Source: Oceanospirillaceae bacterium
GTDB lineage: Bacteria > Pseudomonadota > Gammaproteobacteria > Pseudomonadales > Balneatricaceae
Direction: 5' to 3'
Assembly (NCBI GenBank): GCA_002686055.1
Contig: NYZU01000001.1
Span: 24,119-77,083, forward strand
Length of the DNA stretch: 52,965 nucleotides
The position numbers were made by a program, and so were the translations under genes. The notes beneath the pieces were generated by a model. The model was not told where the DNA came from, did no database searches, and worked only from the letters and a program-made list of their open reading frames with translations. This document shows positions 26,984-36,062 of this stretch, one piece after another. The stretch's first letter is position 1. Every line of letters starts with the position of its first letter.

Positions 26984-29065
26984 ATGCCTCAATTTCAACA
27001 ATGGTCTGTGTTTTTAACTACTTGGCAACAGCTACAGGTTCGCAAACAGCGAAGTCTTATTGTTTTAAAGGCATGTGAGTCGACTTATAACCAAGCAATA
27101 CCGGCCTTGATTGGTCATTCTCAAGTCTCTGGTATTAGCGTTAATATTCCAGAACTAGGCTTAGATGGCATAGCTGATATTCAACCCCAACAGGCTAAGC
27201 AATACTTAGGCCGTAGTCATAATATACTTATTTATCAAGCTATTGATGAATTTAACATCAACAGCTTTTGTGCCCTTTGTGGCACTCTCGTGGCAGGTGG
27301 CCTAGCCATCATTATTGTGCCAGATCAGCAAGCTTGGGAACAATGTATAGATAAACAAGCCAAAGGTTATGGTTATAATCAAGAGAAAATTACTTCGCCA
27401 TTTCGTTCTTGGTGGCAAGGTATTTGGGATAACCATCATGGTGTTATGATACTTTCTGCCCAAGCTCAGAGTGAAGCTGAAATACAGACCTACCAATCTT
27501 TACCAGCCATTGACCAGTTTAAAGTAGATAAAAACCTAAGGTTAAAGCCAGACCAAGATGCGGTGGTAAAAGCGGTAACGAATTTAGTTAGCAAAGAGCA
27601 AACCGTATTTTGCCTAAGTGGTGCTAGAGGCAGAGGCAAAACAGTCGCTTTAGCGGCAGCTTTAAGCCAACTAGCCAAGCAGGGTGTACCGACCATAATT
27701 ACCAGTGCCGCAAGTCAATCGGCCAGTAGCGTATTGCAACAACATAGTCTTGAATACAGTCTAAATAGTCCCTTTATAGCCATAGACCAATTACTTGAAT
27801 TAGTGCCAAAGGCATCTCAGCCAGCCCAGTTAGTAGTGGTGGAAGAAGCGGCAAGCATGCCCATGGCTTTATTACAGGCCTTAATGACACGTTACTCGCG
27901 TTTAGTACTGGTAAGTAGTCAGGATGGTTATGAAGGTAGCGGGCAGGGACTGGCTATAAAACTGCCACTTATAGCTCGGCGTGAAGGTTTTTCTTTAGAC
28001 TATTTGGAGCTTACAAAACCAATGCGCTGGCTGGCTGCAGATCCATTAGAGGACTTGCTACAACAAAGCTTTTTGGTCAAACAATTGCCAGCCGTTGCCA
28101 AGCAATGCGATCTTTCTAAGCTTTCCCATAGTGTGGTTGCTGGACAAACCCTCATTGATCAACCCAGCTTACTTGAGCAGGTTTATAGTTTACTAACGTT
28201 GGCTCATTATCAAACATCACCCCAAGATCTGCGCCTTTTGCTTGACCATCCTGACATGTCTATACATATCTGGCTTAATCAGCAAGATCAGCTTGTTGGT
28301 GTGGCTTGCGTTATGGCCGAAGGTGGTCTGGCTTCACCTTTAACAACGGCTATTGCTCGGGGTGAGAGGCGTGTGCAAGGGCATTTATTACCCCAAATAC
28401 TCGCCCAACAAGCTGGTCTGGCTACAGCGGCTGGGTTACATATGCGACGCATACAGCGCATAGCGGTGCATCCTGATATTCAGCAGCGTGGCCTCGGCAA
28501 GCAGATGCTTAGCCAGCTTTATGATTATTACTGTCAGATCGGACAAATCGACTGCTTGGGAGCGAGCTTTGCCGCAGAGCCAGAAGTGGTAAGATTTTGG
28601 TTAGCATCTGGCTATTTTCCAGTGTGGGCTGGTCAGCGTTTAGATACTGCAACGGCTCTGCCAAGTGTGCAGGTCGTTTTGCCTATTTCCCATACCGCCC
28701 AGGAGCAAACTAAATTATTACAAGCCCACTTTTTCTATTATTGTTTAGCTTTAGAGCCCACTTGGCAGTCGCCTTTGGCAAAAGAGATTATTGAATTAAT
28801 CCGGCCTTGCTTTAAACCCATAAATACGGCCTTTTTAACTGATTTAATTACCCAAGTTGGTGGTGCAAAAGGTAATATATATGCTGTTAAGCCCTACTTA
28901 TATCAGCGCTTATTACGAGCATATAAGTTGCCTGATACTTCTCAAGTTTGGCTTGGAAATTATTGGCAATCTAACCTCACCCAAAAGCAATTTGTGGCCC
29001 TTACCAGAGATTTAGTAGTCGAATGGCATGATATCGATGGTGATGATTTATCTGCATGGCTGTAA
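26984..29065 (+). CDS. tmcA: tRNA(Met) cytidine acetyltransferase TmcA
   Basis: This 693-residue enzyme makes N4-acetylcytidine at the wobble base of elongator tRNA-Met using acetyl-CoA and ATP. After an N-terminal domain (DUF1726-like, residues 1-175) comes a RecD-like helicase module with Walker A SGARGRGKT (212-220) and Walker B VVEEAASMP. The GNAT acetyltransferase domain has RIAVHPDIQQRGLGKQML at about 492-509. A C-terminal tRNA-binding region completes it. The length is close to E. coli TmcA (671). The ATG at 26984 lacks an obvious ribosome-binding site. Confidence 0.94.
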   Translation: MPQFQQWSVFLTTWQQLQVRKQRSLIVLKACESTYNQAIPALIGHSQVSGISVNIPELGLDGIADIQPQQAKQYLGRSHNILIYQAIDEFNINSFCALCGTLVAGGLAIIIVPDQQAWEQCIDKQAKGYGYNQEKITSPFRSWWQGIWDNHHGVMILSAQAQSEAEIQTYQSLPAIDQFKVDKNLRLKPDQDAVVKAVTNLVSKEQTVFCLSGARGRGKTVALAAALSQLAKQGVPTIITSAASQSASSVLQQHSLEYSLNSPFIAIDQLLELVPKASQPAQLVVVEEAASMPMALLQALMTRYSRLVLVSSQDGYEGSGQGLAIKLPLIARREGFSLDYLELTKPMRWLAADPLEDLLQQSFLVKQLPAVAKQCDLSKLSHSVVAGQTLIDQPSLLEQVYSLLTLAHYQTSPQDLRLLLDHPDMSIHIWLNQQDQLVGVACVMAEGGLASPLTTAIARGERRVQGHLLPQILAQQAGLATAAGLHMRRIQRIAVHPDIQQRGLGKQMLSQLYDYYCQIGQIDCLGASFAAEPEVVRFWLASGYFPVWAGQRLDTATALPSVQVVLPISHTAQEQTKLLQAHFFYYCLALEPTWQSPLAKEIIELIRPCFKPINTAFLTDLITQVGGAKGNIYAVKPYLYQRLLRAYKLPDTSQVWLGNYWQSNLTQKQFVALTRDLVVEWHDIDGDDLSAWL

Positions 29066-29103
29066 AGCCGATATATCACCATATAAGGAGCGCTTAGTTC
29101 CGG

Positions 29104-29130
29104 CCAAGGAAAAGGTTGAACAACCCTTGG
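29104..29130 (+). other. Stem-loop in the selD leader
   Basis: CCAAGG and CCTTGG enclose a GGTTG-aa-CAACC hairpin, giving a bulged stem about 50 bases ahead of selD. There is no T-run. A leader-RNA role is possible but unproven. Confidence 0.5.
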
Positions 29131-29179
29131 TCAGAGCTGATAATAACCTTACGTCTAGTCTTATTATAAAGGATACGGT

Positions 29180-30226
29180 GTGACTGTTAGATTAACGCAA
29201 TATAGCCACGGTGCAGGTTGTGGCTGCAAGATTGCTCCCCAAGTGCTGGATAGGATTTTGCAGAGCCAATTGCCTGCCAGCGGCATAGCACCAGACCCTC
29301 GGCTTTTAGTTGGTAATGATAGCCGTGATGATGCCGCGGTATTTGATCTTGGCGATGGCACTGCTATTGTTAGTACCACTGATTTTTTTATGCCCATTGT
29401 TGATGATCCCTTTGATTTTGGTCGGGTAGCTGCCACCAATGCTATTAGTGATATTTATGCTATGGGTGGCACACCCCTTATGGCCATTGCCATACTTGGC
29501 TGGCCAGTTAATATTCTCCCTCCCGAAGTGGCAGGCACAGTAATAGATGGTGCCCGAGCTATTTGTAGTGAAGCAGGGATTAGCCTAGCTGGGGGTCATA
29601 GTATTGATGCTTCCGAGCCTATTTTTGGTTTGGCAGTAACGGGTAGAGTTGCGTTAAATAATTTAAAACGTAATAACCAAGCCCAAGCAGGCGATAGTTT
29701 ATTACTGACCAAGCCCTTGGGCGTAGGTATCCTTACGACAGCTGAAAAAAAGGGCATTTTGCGTTCTCAAGATACTTATTTAGCCCGTGATAATATGGTT
29801 CAGCTAAACACTATCGGTGAGCAATTAGCCCAAGTTTCAGGTGTAAATGCCATAACCGATGTAACAGGCTTTGGTTTACTTGGCCATCTATTAGAAGTAT
29901 GTCGAGGTAGTCAGTTACTGGCTAGCATTGAGGACCATCGTATCCCTTTGCTCACGGACTTGGATTACTACCTAGAGCAAGAGGCCATACCTGGGGGTAG
30001 TGGTCGCAATTTTGCTAGTTATGGTCAAGATCTTCCCCCATTAACAGCACGGCAAAAACATATTCTTTGTGATCCTCAAACTAGTGGCGGTTTGCTGGTG
30101 TCAGTTGCACCAGAGGCTAAGTATGAAGTAGAGCAGTTGCTTTCACAAAAGCAGTTGCCAATGCACTGGATTGGTTCCTTAGAGGATAAAGTCGATAGGC
30201 TTGCTCCGTGGGTGCAAGTAAATTGA
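29180..30226 (+). CDS. selD: Selenide, water dikinase (selenophosphate synthase)
   Basis: This 348-residue enzyme makes selenophosphate from selenide and ATP, the selenium donor for selenocysteine and 2-selenouridine. The active-site segment [11 protein letters not shown] has Cys14 and Lys17, matching E. coli Cys17 and Lys20. It is the cysteine form, so selD itself needs no selenocysteine. The ATP-binding aspartates lie in DDAAVF and STTDFF. The start is GTG 29180 behind AAAGGA. It is directly followed by, and nearly overlaps, mnmH, so here the selenium is at least used for tRNA modification. Confidence 0.96.
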   Translation: MTVRLTQYSHGAGCGCKIAPQVLDRILQSQLPASGIAPDPRLLVGNDSRDDAAVFDLGDGTAIVSTTDFFMPIVDDPFDFGRVAATNAISDIYAMGGTPLMAIAILGWPVNILPPEVAGTVIDGARAICSEAGISLAGGHSIDASEPIFGLAVTGRVALNNLKRNNQAQAGDSLLLTKPLGVGILTTAEKKGILRSQDTYLARDNMVQLNTIGEQLAQVSGVNAITDVTGFGLLGHLLEVCRGSQLLASIEDHRIPLLTDLDYYLEQEAIPGGSGRNFASYGQDLPPLTARQKHILCDPQTSGGLLVSVAPEAKYEVEQLLSQKQLPMHWIGSLEDKVDRLAPWVQVN

Positions 30227-31341
30227 TTCCGGCGGACATTACAGCTGAGCAGTTCGACCAACTCTTATTATCGGGTCGTCCATTAATTGATTTGCGGGCA
30301 CCCGTAGAATTTACTCGGGGTGCTTTTCCAGCCAGTGTTAGTTTGCCCTTGATGTCAGACAGCGAAAGAGAACTGGTCGGTACCTGTTATAAGCAACAAG
30401 GCCAAGAAGCAGCCATTGCCCTTGGTCATCAATTGGTCCAAGGTGAGACCAAGCAAGGTCGTATTGATGCTTGGACAAGCCAACTAGACCAGCATCCAAC
30501 AAGCGTTATTTACTGCTTCCGTGGTGGTCTAAGATCACGTATCACCCAACAATGGTTAGCTGAGTCAGGTTACCCTGTGGCTTTGGTTGCCGGTGGTTAT
30601 AAAGCTTTACGACAACATTGTTTAATGCGCACCGAAATCTTAGTTAAGCAATTACCAGCCATAGTTTTAAGTGGGCGCACGGGCACAGGTAAGACTGGTG
30701 TGCTTGCTGGTTTTCCACGCTTTGTTGATTTAGAAAAATTGGCCCACCATCGGGGCTCAAGTTTTGGTAAACATTTTGATCCACAACCTAGTCAAATCGA
30801 TTTCGAAAGTGCTTTAACCCTCGCTTTGTTAAAATTAGCCCAAACTGGTAATGCAGCGGTAGCTTTTGAAGATGAAAGTCGTTTAATCGGGCGGTGCATG
30901 ATGCCAGAGTGTCTGCAACTAAAGTTAAAACAATCCCCCATATTAGTACTTGAGGATCGTCTTGAGTCGCGCGTTGAACGTATATTAAATGAATATGTGA
31001 TTGCTGCTCTGGCGGAACGTGAAAAGCGTTTAAATGACCCTCAGCTGGCCTTTGATCACTTGGCCCACGGGCTGTATAAAAGTCTTTATAAAATTAGAAA
31101 GCGCTTAGGGGGTGTCAATCATACTCAGGCGCAAAAACTACTGGCTGATGCTCTGGCTATACAAGCAAAAAATGGTGAGTTTGAGGCTCACCGTGCCTGG
31201 ATTCAGTTTTTGCTAGAGCATTATTACGATCCTATGTATGACTATCAACTGTCACTGAAAAGTGAGCGGGTCAAAATTCGCGGTACTAGTGCGCAATTAA
31301 CAACTTGGTTGGCTGATAATATTACCACCGCCGCATCTTAA
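30223..31341 (+). CDS. mnmH: tRNA 2-selenouridine synthase MnmH (SelU/YbbB)
   Basis: This enzyme replaces sulfur by selenium in the wobble 2-thiouridine of tRNAs, via a geranylated intermediate, using selenophosphate. An N-terminal rhodanese domain has the active Cys in YCFRGGLRS at about residue 98. A P-loop domain follows with GRTGTGKTG. The start is ambiguous: TTG 30223 overlaps the selD TGA and gives an E. coli-like length (372). GTG 30208 would add five residues. Neither has a good ribosome-binding site, so translation probably depends on selD. MnmA, which makes the 2-thiouridine substrate, is also encoded in this window (50709-51794). Confidence 0.94.
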   Translation: MIPADITAEQFDQLLLSGRPLIDLRAPVEFTRGAFPASVSLPLMSDSERELVGTCYKQQGQEAAIALGHQLVQGETKQGRIDAWTSQLDQHPTSVIYCFRGGLRSRITQQWLAESGYPVALVAGGYKALRQHCLMRTEILVKQLPAIVLSGRTGTGKTGVLAGFPRFVDLEKLAHHRGSSFGKHFDPQPSQIDFESALTLALLKLAQTGNAAVAFEDESRLIGRCMMPECLQLKLKQSPILVLEDRLESRVERILNEYVIAALAEREKRLNDPQLAFDHLAHGLYKSLYKIRKRLGGVNHTQAQKLLADALAIQAKNGEFEAHRAWIQFLLEHYYDPMYDYQLSLKSERVKIRGTSAQLTTWLADNITTAAS

Positions 31342-31414
31342 TAGACTCCCTGTGCAGTCAAAATACTGGTAAAATCTAACTCACTAAAAGCGTTGTTAAG
31401 CAAACGTAGATTTT

Positions 31415-31798
31415 ATGAAAAACTCTTCAAGACAGACTCGTCATGGCCATATGGCCCGTGTTTCAAAGTTAGCCTTAGGTGATGAAGCCTTGCCCGTGCG
31501 CTTTATGTACAAGACTGTGCCAGAGCATGCCAATGATACTGGTTGGCGCCTATTTACTGGCTATGAGTCAGCCGAATTTCTAGCTGATTTTGATAATTTA
31601 GAACCTTTCCCAATTGCGCCACTGGTAGAAAAAGATTCCAGCCTTGAAGCATTATTAGATAGCAATGCTGGTAGTGTCTGGGAGCGTTTACCAGGACAAG
31701 ACTGGCAGGCAGTGGATGACTTTGAAATACCTTATGAAGAAGTTGACGTCGAAATTAGTAATGATTTAGATGACCTTATTGAACCCATCTGGAAATAA
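31415..31798 (+). CDS. DUF2185 family protein
   Basis: This 127-residue acidic protein of unknown function has the core GWRLFTGYESAEFLADFDNLE, and further on LEALLDSNAGSVWER. These resemble DUF2185, a family also listed among immunity-protein-like domains (Imm33). The N-terminal 25 residues are basic and the C-terminus is strongly acidic. No toxin gene is nearby, so an immunity role has no local support. Its stop lies five bases before ybfF, so the two are probably co-translated. Confidence 0.75.
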   Translation: MKNSSRQTRHGHMARVSKLALGDEALPVRFMYKTVPEHANDTGWRLFTGYESAEFLADFDNLEPFPIAPLVEKDSSLEALLDSNAGSVWERLPGQDWQAVDDFEIPYEEVDVEISNDLDDLIEPIWK

Positions 31799-31803
31799 TT
31801 TCT

Positions 31804-32589
31804 GTGCTGTTAAATTATCAACAATTTAATGTTGGCAAAGGCATTCCTTTAGTCGTTATTCATGGTTTATTTGGCGCTTCGGATAACTGGCGTAGTCATA
31901 TTTTACGCTGGAGTGAAGAGCGCCATATTATTAGTTTAGACCTACGTAACCATGGCCGCTCTTTCCATGCCGAGACAATGTCATATCAGATGATGGCTGA
32001 TGATGTCGTGGCTTTATTAAAGCACTTAAATATTTCCCAGGCCCACTTTTTAGGTCATTCTATGGGAGGCAAGGTAGTTATGCAGCTAGGCCTGCATTAC
32101 GCTGATATGGTTAGCAGTCTGATTATTGCTGATATTGCCCCAATTCAATACGCCCCTCGTCATGATGATATTTTTGCGGGCTTAAAAGCTGTGGATATGG
32201 ATAGCCTGCAGAGTCGGAAGCAAGGCTTAGAAATATTGGCATCCTATATTGATGATGGCAGAATTTGTCAGTTTTTAATTAAAAGCCTTTATCGCAACGA
32301 AGCGGGGGACTTTGCTTGGCGATTTAATTTAGACGCAGTGATAAATGAATACCTTGAAATCAGTTCAGCTATCCAAGGTGGCACTCCTTATTTAGGGCCT
32401 GTGTTGGTTTTAAAGGGTGGTGCTTCTTCTTATATCTTACCCGAACATCGTCAAGCTTTTGGGCAAATAGTGCCTAACGCAGAGTTAAAAGTGATGTCCG
32501 AGTGTGGGCATTGGTTACACGCTGAAAAACCAGATTTATTTGTACGATTAGTATCACGTTTTATCAATAGCTTGCCCTTAGGTGACTAG
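31804..32589 (+). CDS. ybfF: Alpha/beta hydrolase, YbfF-type esterase
   Basis: This 261-residue cytoplasmic hydrolase resembles E. coli YbfF, an acyl-CoA/short-chain ester thioesterase-like enzyme. The oxyanion segment is VIHGLFGASDNW, the nucleophile elbow is GHSMGGK (Ser near residue 88) and the catalytic His lies in SECGHWLHAEKP near the end. The start appears to be GTG 31804, five bases after the preceding gene. The natural substrate is not known. Confidence 0.88.
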   Translation: MLLNYQQFNVGKGIPLVVIHGLFGASDNWRSHILRWSEERHIISLDLRNHGRSFHAETMSYQMMADDVVALLKHLNISQAHFLGHSMGGKVVMQLGLHYADMVSSLIIADIAPIQYAPRHDDIFAGLKAVDMDSLQSRKQGLEILASYIDDGRICQFLIKSLYRNEAGDFAWRFNLDAVINEYLEISSAIQGGTPYLGPVLVLKGGASSYILPEHRQAFGQIVPNAELKVMSECGHWLHAEKPDLFVRLVSRFINSLPLGD

Positions 32590-32675
32590 CTAATAATAAA
32601 AACAATCTCTGCTGCTGCATGGGGTTATGTTAGAATACGCTTTAATATCGATAAGCTACTCTTTAAACTGAAAAT

Positions 32676-32861
32676 ATGACCCGAGCCAAGAAAAAGCTAC
32701 CCTCTGTAGCTGGACGTACCTTTACGCCGATCAAGAAGAAAAAGCCGCAAAAAGAAGCCTTTCATCCAGATAGCTATCGTTCGCGCAAACAAAAAGGTCT
32801 AGCTTCAAAGAAGAAGCAAAAATCGGTTTATCAAAAATTTGTTGATAAAGACGCTGACTGA
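32676..32861 (+). CDS. Small Lys-rich protein of unknown function
   Basis: This 61-residue, very basic open frame begins MTRAKKKLPSVAGRTFTP. It has Lys clusters (IKKKKPQK, SKKKQKS) and an acidic last few residues (VDKDAD). It has no hydrophobic segment or Cys. The composition suggests nucleic-acid or ribosome binding, but this is inference. It lies between ybfF and htpG on the same strand, with 86 bases upstream and the htpG heat-shock promoter downstream. A tatAaT-like stretch is absent and the ribosome-binding site is weak. It is kept because of its coherent composition and position. Confidence 0.6.
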   Translation: MTRAKKKLPSVAGRTFTPIKKKKPQKEAFHPDSYRSRKQKGLASKKKQKSVYQKFVDKDAD

Positions 32862-32902
32862 TTAACATTTTCCCTTGTTACTAATATCAAGGCTTATTCT
32901 GC

Positions 32903-32930
32903 CTTGAAATCTTTTCTCCTAACCCCATAT
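32903..32930 (+). promoter_or_regulatory. Sigma-32 heat-shock promoter of htpG
   Basis: CTTGAAA (32903-32909), a 13-base spacer and CCCCATAT (32923-32930) match the RpoH promoter consensus (CTTGAAA, then CCCCATnT) in full. It lies about 70 bases before the htpG ATG, so htpG should be heat-induced. Confidence 0.9.
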
Positions 32931-32998
32931 TTGCTTGCATGGTCAGCTGCTAGCAGTAACCACCGTGAGTATTAATCATTTTTGGAGTTTACTAATTC

Positions 32999-34897
32999 AT
33001 GAGTACCGCCACACAAAAGGAAACTTTAGGCTTTCAAACGGAAGTAAAGCAATTATTGCACTTGATGATCCATTCCTTGTACAGCAATAAAGAAATCTTC
33101 TTACGTGAGTTGATTTCTAATGCCTCAGACGCTGCCGATAAAATGCGCTTTGCTGCCTTAGCAGATGGTGGTTTATATGCTGGTGATAGTGAATTAGCTA
33201 TCCGTTTAAATTTTGATGCTGAAGCTAATACCCTAACTATCAGTGATAATGGTATTGGCATGAGTCGTGATGATGTCATTGAACATTTGGGCACCATTGC
33301 TAAGTCTGGCACCGCCGACTTTCTGCAAAATCTAACCGGTGACCAACAAAAAGATTCCCAGTTAATTGGCCAATTTGGGGTCGGTTTTTATTCTTCCTTT
33401 ATTGTCGCCAAAGAAGTTGAAGTCTTAACCCGTAAAGCCGGTTTAGACGCTGCAGAGGGCGTGCATTGGCGTTCGGCTGGTGAAGGTGAGTTTACCATTG
33501 AAACCGTTGATCTGGCCCAACGTGGTACAAGTATTATTCTGCACCTAAAAGATGATGAAAAAGAGTTTGCTGATGCTTTCCGTTTACGGAACTTGGTACG
33601 CAAATATTCTGACCATATTTCCATCCCAGTTATTATGCCTAAGCAGGCTATGGGTGAAGATGAGCCAACAGAAATTGAAGACGAGACAGTCAATGCAGCC
33701 ACATCATTATGGACACGCTCACGCAGCGAGGTAAAAGATGATGAATATCAGGAGTTCTATAAGCATATCTCCCATGATTTTCAGGATGCACTGGGTTGGT
33801 CTCACAATAAGGTAGAGGGTAAGTTGGATTACACTAGCTTGCTGTATGTGCCTAGTAAAGCGCCATTTGATTTATGGCAGCGTGAAGCTAATCGTGGCTT
33901 AAAGCTGTATGTACAGCGGGTGTTTATTATGGATGAAACGGAACAGTTTCTACCTAATTACCTGCGCTTTATCAAAGGTATTGTTGACTCCAATGATTTG
34001 TCCCTCAATGTGTCTAGGGAAATCCTACAAAAAGACCCCGTGATTGATTCTATGCGTTCAGCCCTCACTAAGCGGGTACTGGATATGCTAGAAAAAATGG
34101 CTAAAAAGGATGCCGATAAGTACGCAAGCTTATGGCAGGAGTTTGGTCAGGTATTAAAAGAAGGCCCCGCTGAAGATTTTTCCAACAAGGAAAAAATTGC
34201 CAAGCTACTGCGTTTTGCTACTAGTGTTGATGATAAAGCTGAGCAAAGCCATAGCCTAACTGACTATGTGTCGCGTATGCAGGAAGGCCAGGAAAAGATC
34301 TATTATGTTGTCGGCGAGAACCATAATACGGCTAAAAACAGCCCCCATTTGGAAATATTCCGCAAAAAGGGTATCGAAGTGCTGTTGCTATCAGACCGTG
34401 TTGACGAATGGCTGATGTCCCATATGGCAGACTTTGATGGCAAAGTATTACAGGATGTAGCTAAAGGTAGTTTAGATCTGGGTGATATTGAAGATGAAGC
34501 TGATAAGGCTGCGCAAGCAGAACAGGAAGAGCAGTTTAAAGACCTAGTAGAACGTGTCCAAGGTTTATTAGCCAATGATGTGGAAAGCGTTCGTATTACC
34601 CAACGTTTAACTGACTCACCAGCCTGCTTGGTAGTAGCTGAGCATGATATGGGTGCCCAAATGCGTCGCCTAATGGAAGCGGCTGGTCAGGCTCTACCGG
34701 AAACCAAGCCAACCTTAGAATTAAATCCCGATCATCCTCTAGTGACCAAGTTAGATCAGGAAGCTGATGAAGATCGCTTTGCCGACTTAACCAGACTGAT
34801 GTTTGATCAATCTGTATTGGCAGAAGGTGGGCAATTACAAGACCCAGCAGCTTATGTGAGTCGCTTAAACAAGCTATTATTAGAGTTATCTGCGTAA
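32999..34897 (+). CDS. htpG: Molecular chaperone HtpG (bacterial Hsp90)
   Basis: This 632-residue ATP-dependent chaperone has an N-terminal GHKL ATPase domain with [38 protein letters not shown] and [11 protein letters not shown]. The middle domain contains [10 protein letters not shown] and [14 protein letters not shown], and the C-terminal part is for dimerisation. The length equals the family norm. GGAG lies 12 bases before the ATG. It is transcribed from a sigma-32 promoter and ends at a strong terminator, so it is a monocistronic heat-shock gene. Confidence 0.98.
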   Translation: MSTATQKETLGFQTEVKQLLHLMIHSLYSNKEIFLRELISNASDAADKMRFAALADGGLYAGDSELAIRLNFDAEANTLTISDNGIGMSRDDVIEHLGTIAKSGTADFLQNLTGDQQKDSQLIGQFGVGFYSSFIVAKEVEVLTRKAGLDAAEGVHWRSAGEGEFTIETVDLAQRGTSIILHLKDDEKEFADAFRLRNLVRKYSDHISIPVIMPKQAMGEDEPTEIEDETVNAATSLWTRSRSEVKDDEYQEFYKHISHDFQDALGWSHNKVEGKLDYTSLLYVPSKAPFDLWQREANRGLKLYVQRVFIMDETEQFLPNYLRFIKGIVDSNDLSLNVSREILQKDPVIDSMRSALTKRVLDMLEKMAKKDADKYASLWQEFGQVLKEGPAEDFSNKEKIAKLLRFATSVDDKAEQSHSLTDYVSRMQEGQEKIYYVVGENHNTAKNSPHLEIFRKKGIEVLLLSDRVDEWLMSHMADFDGKVLQDVAKGSLDLGDIEDEADKAAQAEQEEQFKDLVERVQGLLANDVESVRITQRLTDSPACLVVAEHDMGAQMRRLMEAAGQALPETKPTLELNPDHPLVTKLDQEADEDRFADLTRLMFDQSVLAEGGQLQDPAAYVSRLNKLLLELSA

Positions 34898-34911
34898 TAG
34901 CCAGTAAATAG

Positions 34912-34939
34912 AAAAGGGCAGCTTAGGCTGCCCTTTTTT
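34912..34939. terminator. Bidirectional terminator between htpG and xthA
   Basis: GGGCAGC (34916-34922) pairs with GCTGCCC (34927-34933) around TTAG. AAAA precedes it and TTTTTT follows. Confidence 0.93.
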
Positions 34940-34965
34940 GTCTTTGAACACCAAATTTAAATAAC

Positions 34966-35778
34966 TTAAATAGCTAGTTTGGCCCATATAGGGCAATGGT
35001 CAGAAGGTTTTTCCATACCTCTAATTTGATAATCAATGCCTGCTGCTTGGCATTGTTGCATCAGCGTTTGGGTAAATAAAATCTGGTCGATACGTAAACC
35101 ACGTCGTGGCTCTCTTTCAAAACCTCTACTGCGATAATCAAACCAGCTATACTCGTTAGCGTCTGGATATAATTCCCGATAGCTATCAAGCAAGCCATAA
35201 CCGAGTAGTCTTTGCATCCATTCTCGCTCTTCTGGTTGGAAGCTACTTTTGCCTGTGCGTAACCAGCGTTTACGGTTATCTTCACCAATGCCAATATCGG
35301 TATCAGTAGCAGCAATATTCATATCGCCCATAACCACCAATTGCTCATCTGCAATATGACGATTTTCTAAAACCTCCTGCAAGCCTTGGTAAAAGTCTCT
35401 TTTAGCAGGGAACTTAGTCGGATGGTCAACACTTTCACCTTGGGGAAAATAGCCATTGTAGACAGTCATTTCTGAACCATTGGGGAGGCTAAGTTGTGCG
35501 CCTACTAAACGTCTTTGGCTATCATCAGTATCGTCAGGTAGGCCTTTATAGGCTGTAATAATGGGCAGGTTTGTCATCAGCGCTACGCCGTAGTGACCTT
35601 TTTGGCCATGGGTAATAATCTCATAGCCTAGCTCTGCCAGGTCTCTATGGGGGAATTCACTATCTTGAACTTTGGTCTCTTGTAGACCAATAACTGCAGG
35701 TTGATAGTTATCAACAATGGCTTTCACTTGATGAATACGGGCACGCACGCTATTGATGTTAAATGAGACTAAATGCAC
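34966..35778 (-). CDS. xthA: Exodeoxyribonuclease III (AP endonuclease)
   Basis: This 270-residue Mg-dependent enzyme incises abasic sites and degrades duplex DNA 3'-5' in base-excision repair. The sequence follows E. coli XthA closely: [12 protein letters not shown] at the start, the metal ligand Glu34 in [15 protein letters not shown] with the conserved Tyr, GDMNIA with catalytic Asp/Asn, [16 protein letters not shown], and SDHCPIWAK with the C-terminal Asp-His. AGGAGC lies upstream of the ATG at 35778. It is divergent from gor. Confidence 0.96.
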   Translation of the reverse strand: MHLVSFNINSVRARIHQVKAIVDNYQPAVIGLQETKVQDSEFPHRDLAELGYEIITHGQKGHYGVALMTNLPIITAYKGLPDDTDDSQRRLVGAQLSLPNGSEMTVYNGYFPQGESVDHPTKFPAKRDFYQGLQEVLENRHIADEQLVVMGDMNIAATDTDIGIGEDNRKRWLRTGKSSFQPEEREWMQRLLGYGLLDSYRELYPDANEYSWFDYRSRGFEREPRRGLRIDQILFTQTLMQQCQAAGIDYQIRGMEKPSDHCPIWAKLAI

Positions 35779-36011
35779 AACAAGCTCCTAAGAGAATATT
35801 TTCAATTTGTGTCTATTGATAAAACACAGCTTGAATAAGTGGATAAATCATTCTGCTATGATACTCTGTTTGCATGGGTAAGGTGCGAAAATATTGGTCT
35901 CTAATTTAAACTATTTGGGTTTTATTGAACGCTACAACTTAACTAAATAAGCAAGTAGTTGTGGGATTGCAATATCTCTTTATTACCATTATTAATGTTC
36001 CAACAATAAAT

Positions 36012-36039
36012 TTTACAAACGCTTGGCTAGATTTATAAC
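36012..36039 (+). promoter_or_regulatory. Predicted promoter of gor
   Basis: TTTACA (36012-36017), a 16-base spacer and TATAAC (36034-36039) each match the sigma-70 boxes in five of six positions. The start would fall near 36046. This leaves a 17-base leader with AGAGG before ATG 36063 and argues against the upstream TTG 36045 as start codon. Confidence 0.65.
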
Positions 36040-36062
36040 AACGTTTGTTTACAGAGGTATTT

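Noticed and set aside
29066-29179. Possible riboswitch or SECIS-like element before selD
   Set aside because: The hairpin is real, but there is no in-frame TGA needing recoding and SelD has Cys at the active site, so a SECIS is not needed; no known riboswitch consensus was recognised.
31415-31798. Toxin-immunity locus based on the Imm33/DUF2185 similarity
   Set aside because: No toxin, secretion or polymorphic repeat gene is within reach; neighbours are housekeeping genes.
35831-35862. Upstream promoter TTGAAT...TATGAT for gor
   Set aside because: The -10 has an extended TG motif, but the spacer to TTGAAT is 20 bases and the leader would be about 195 bases; the closer TTTACA/TATAAC pair is better.
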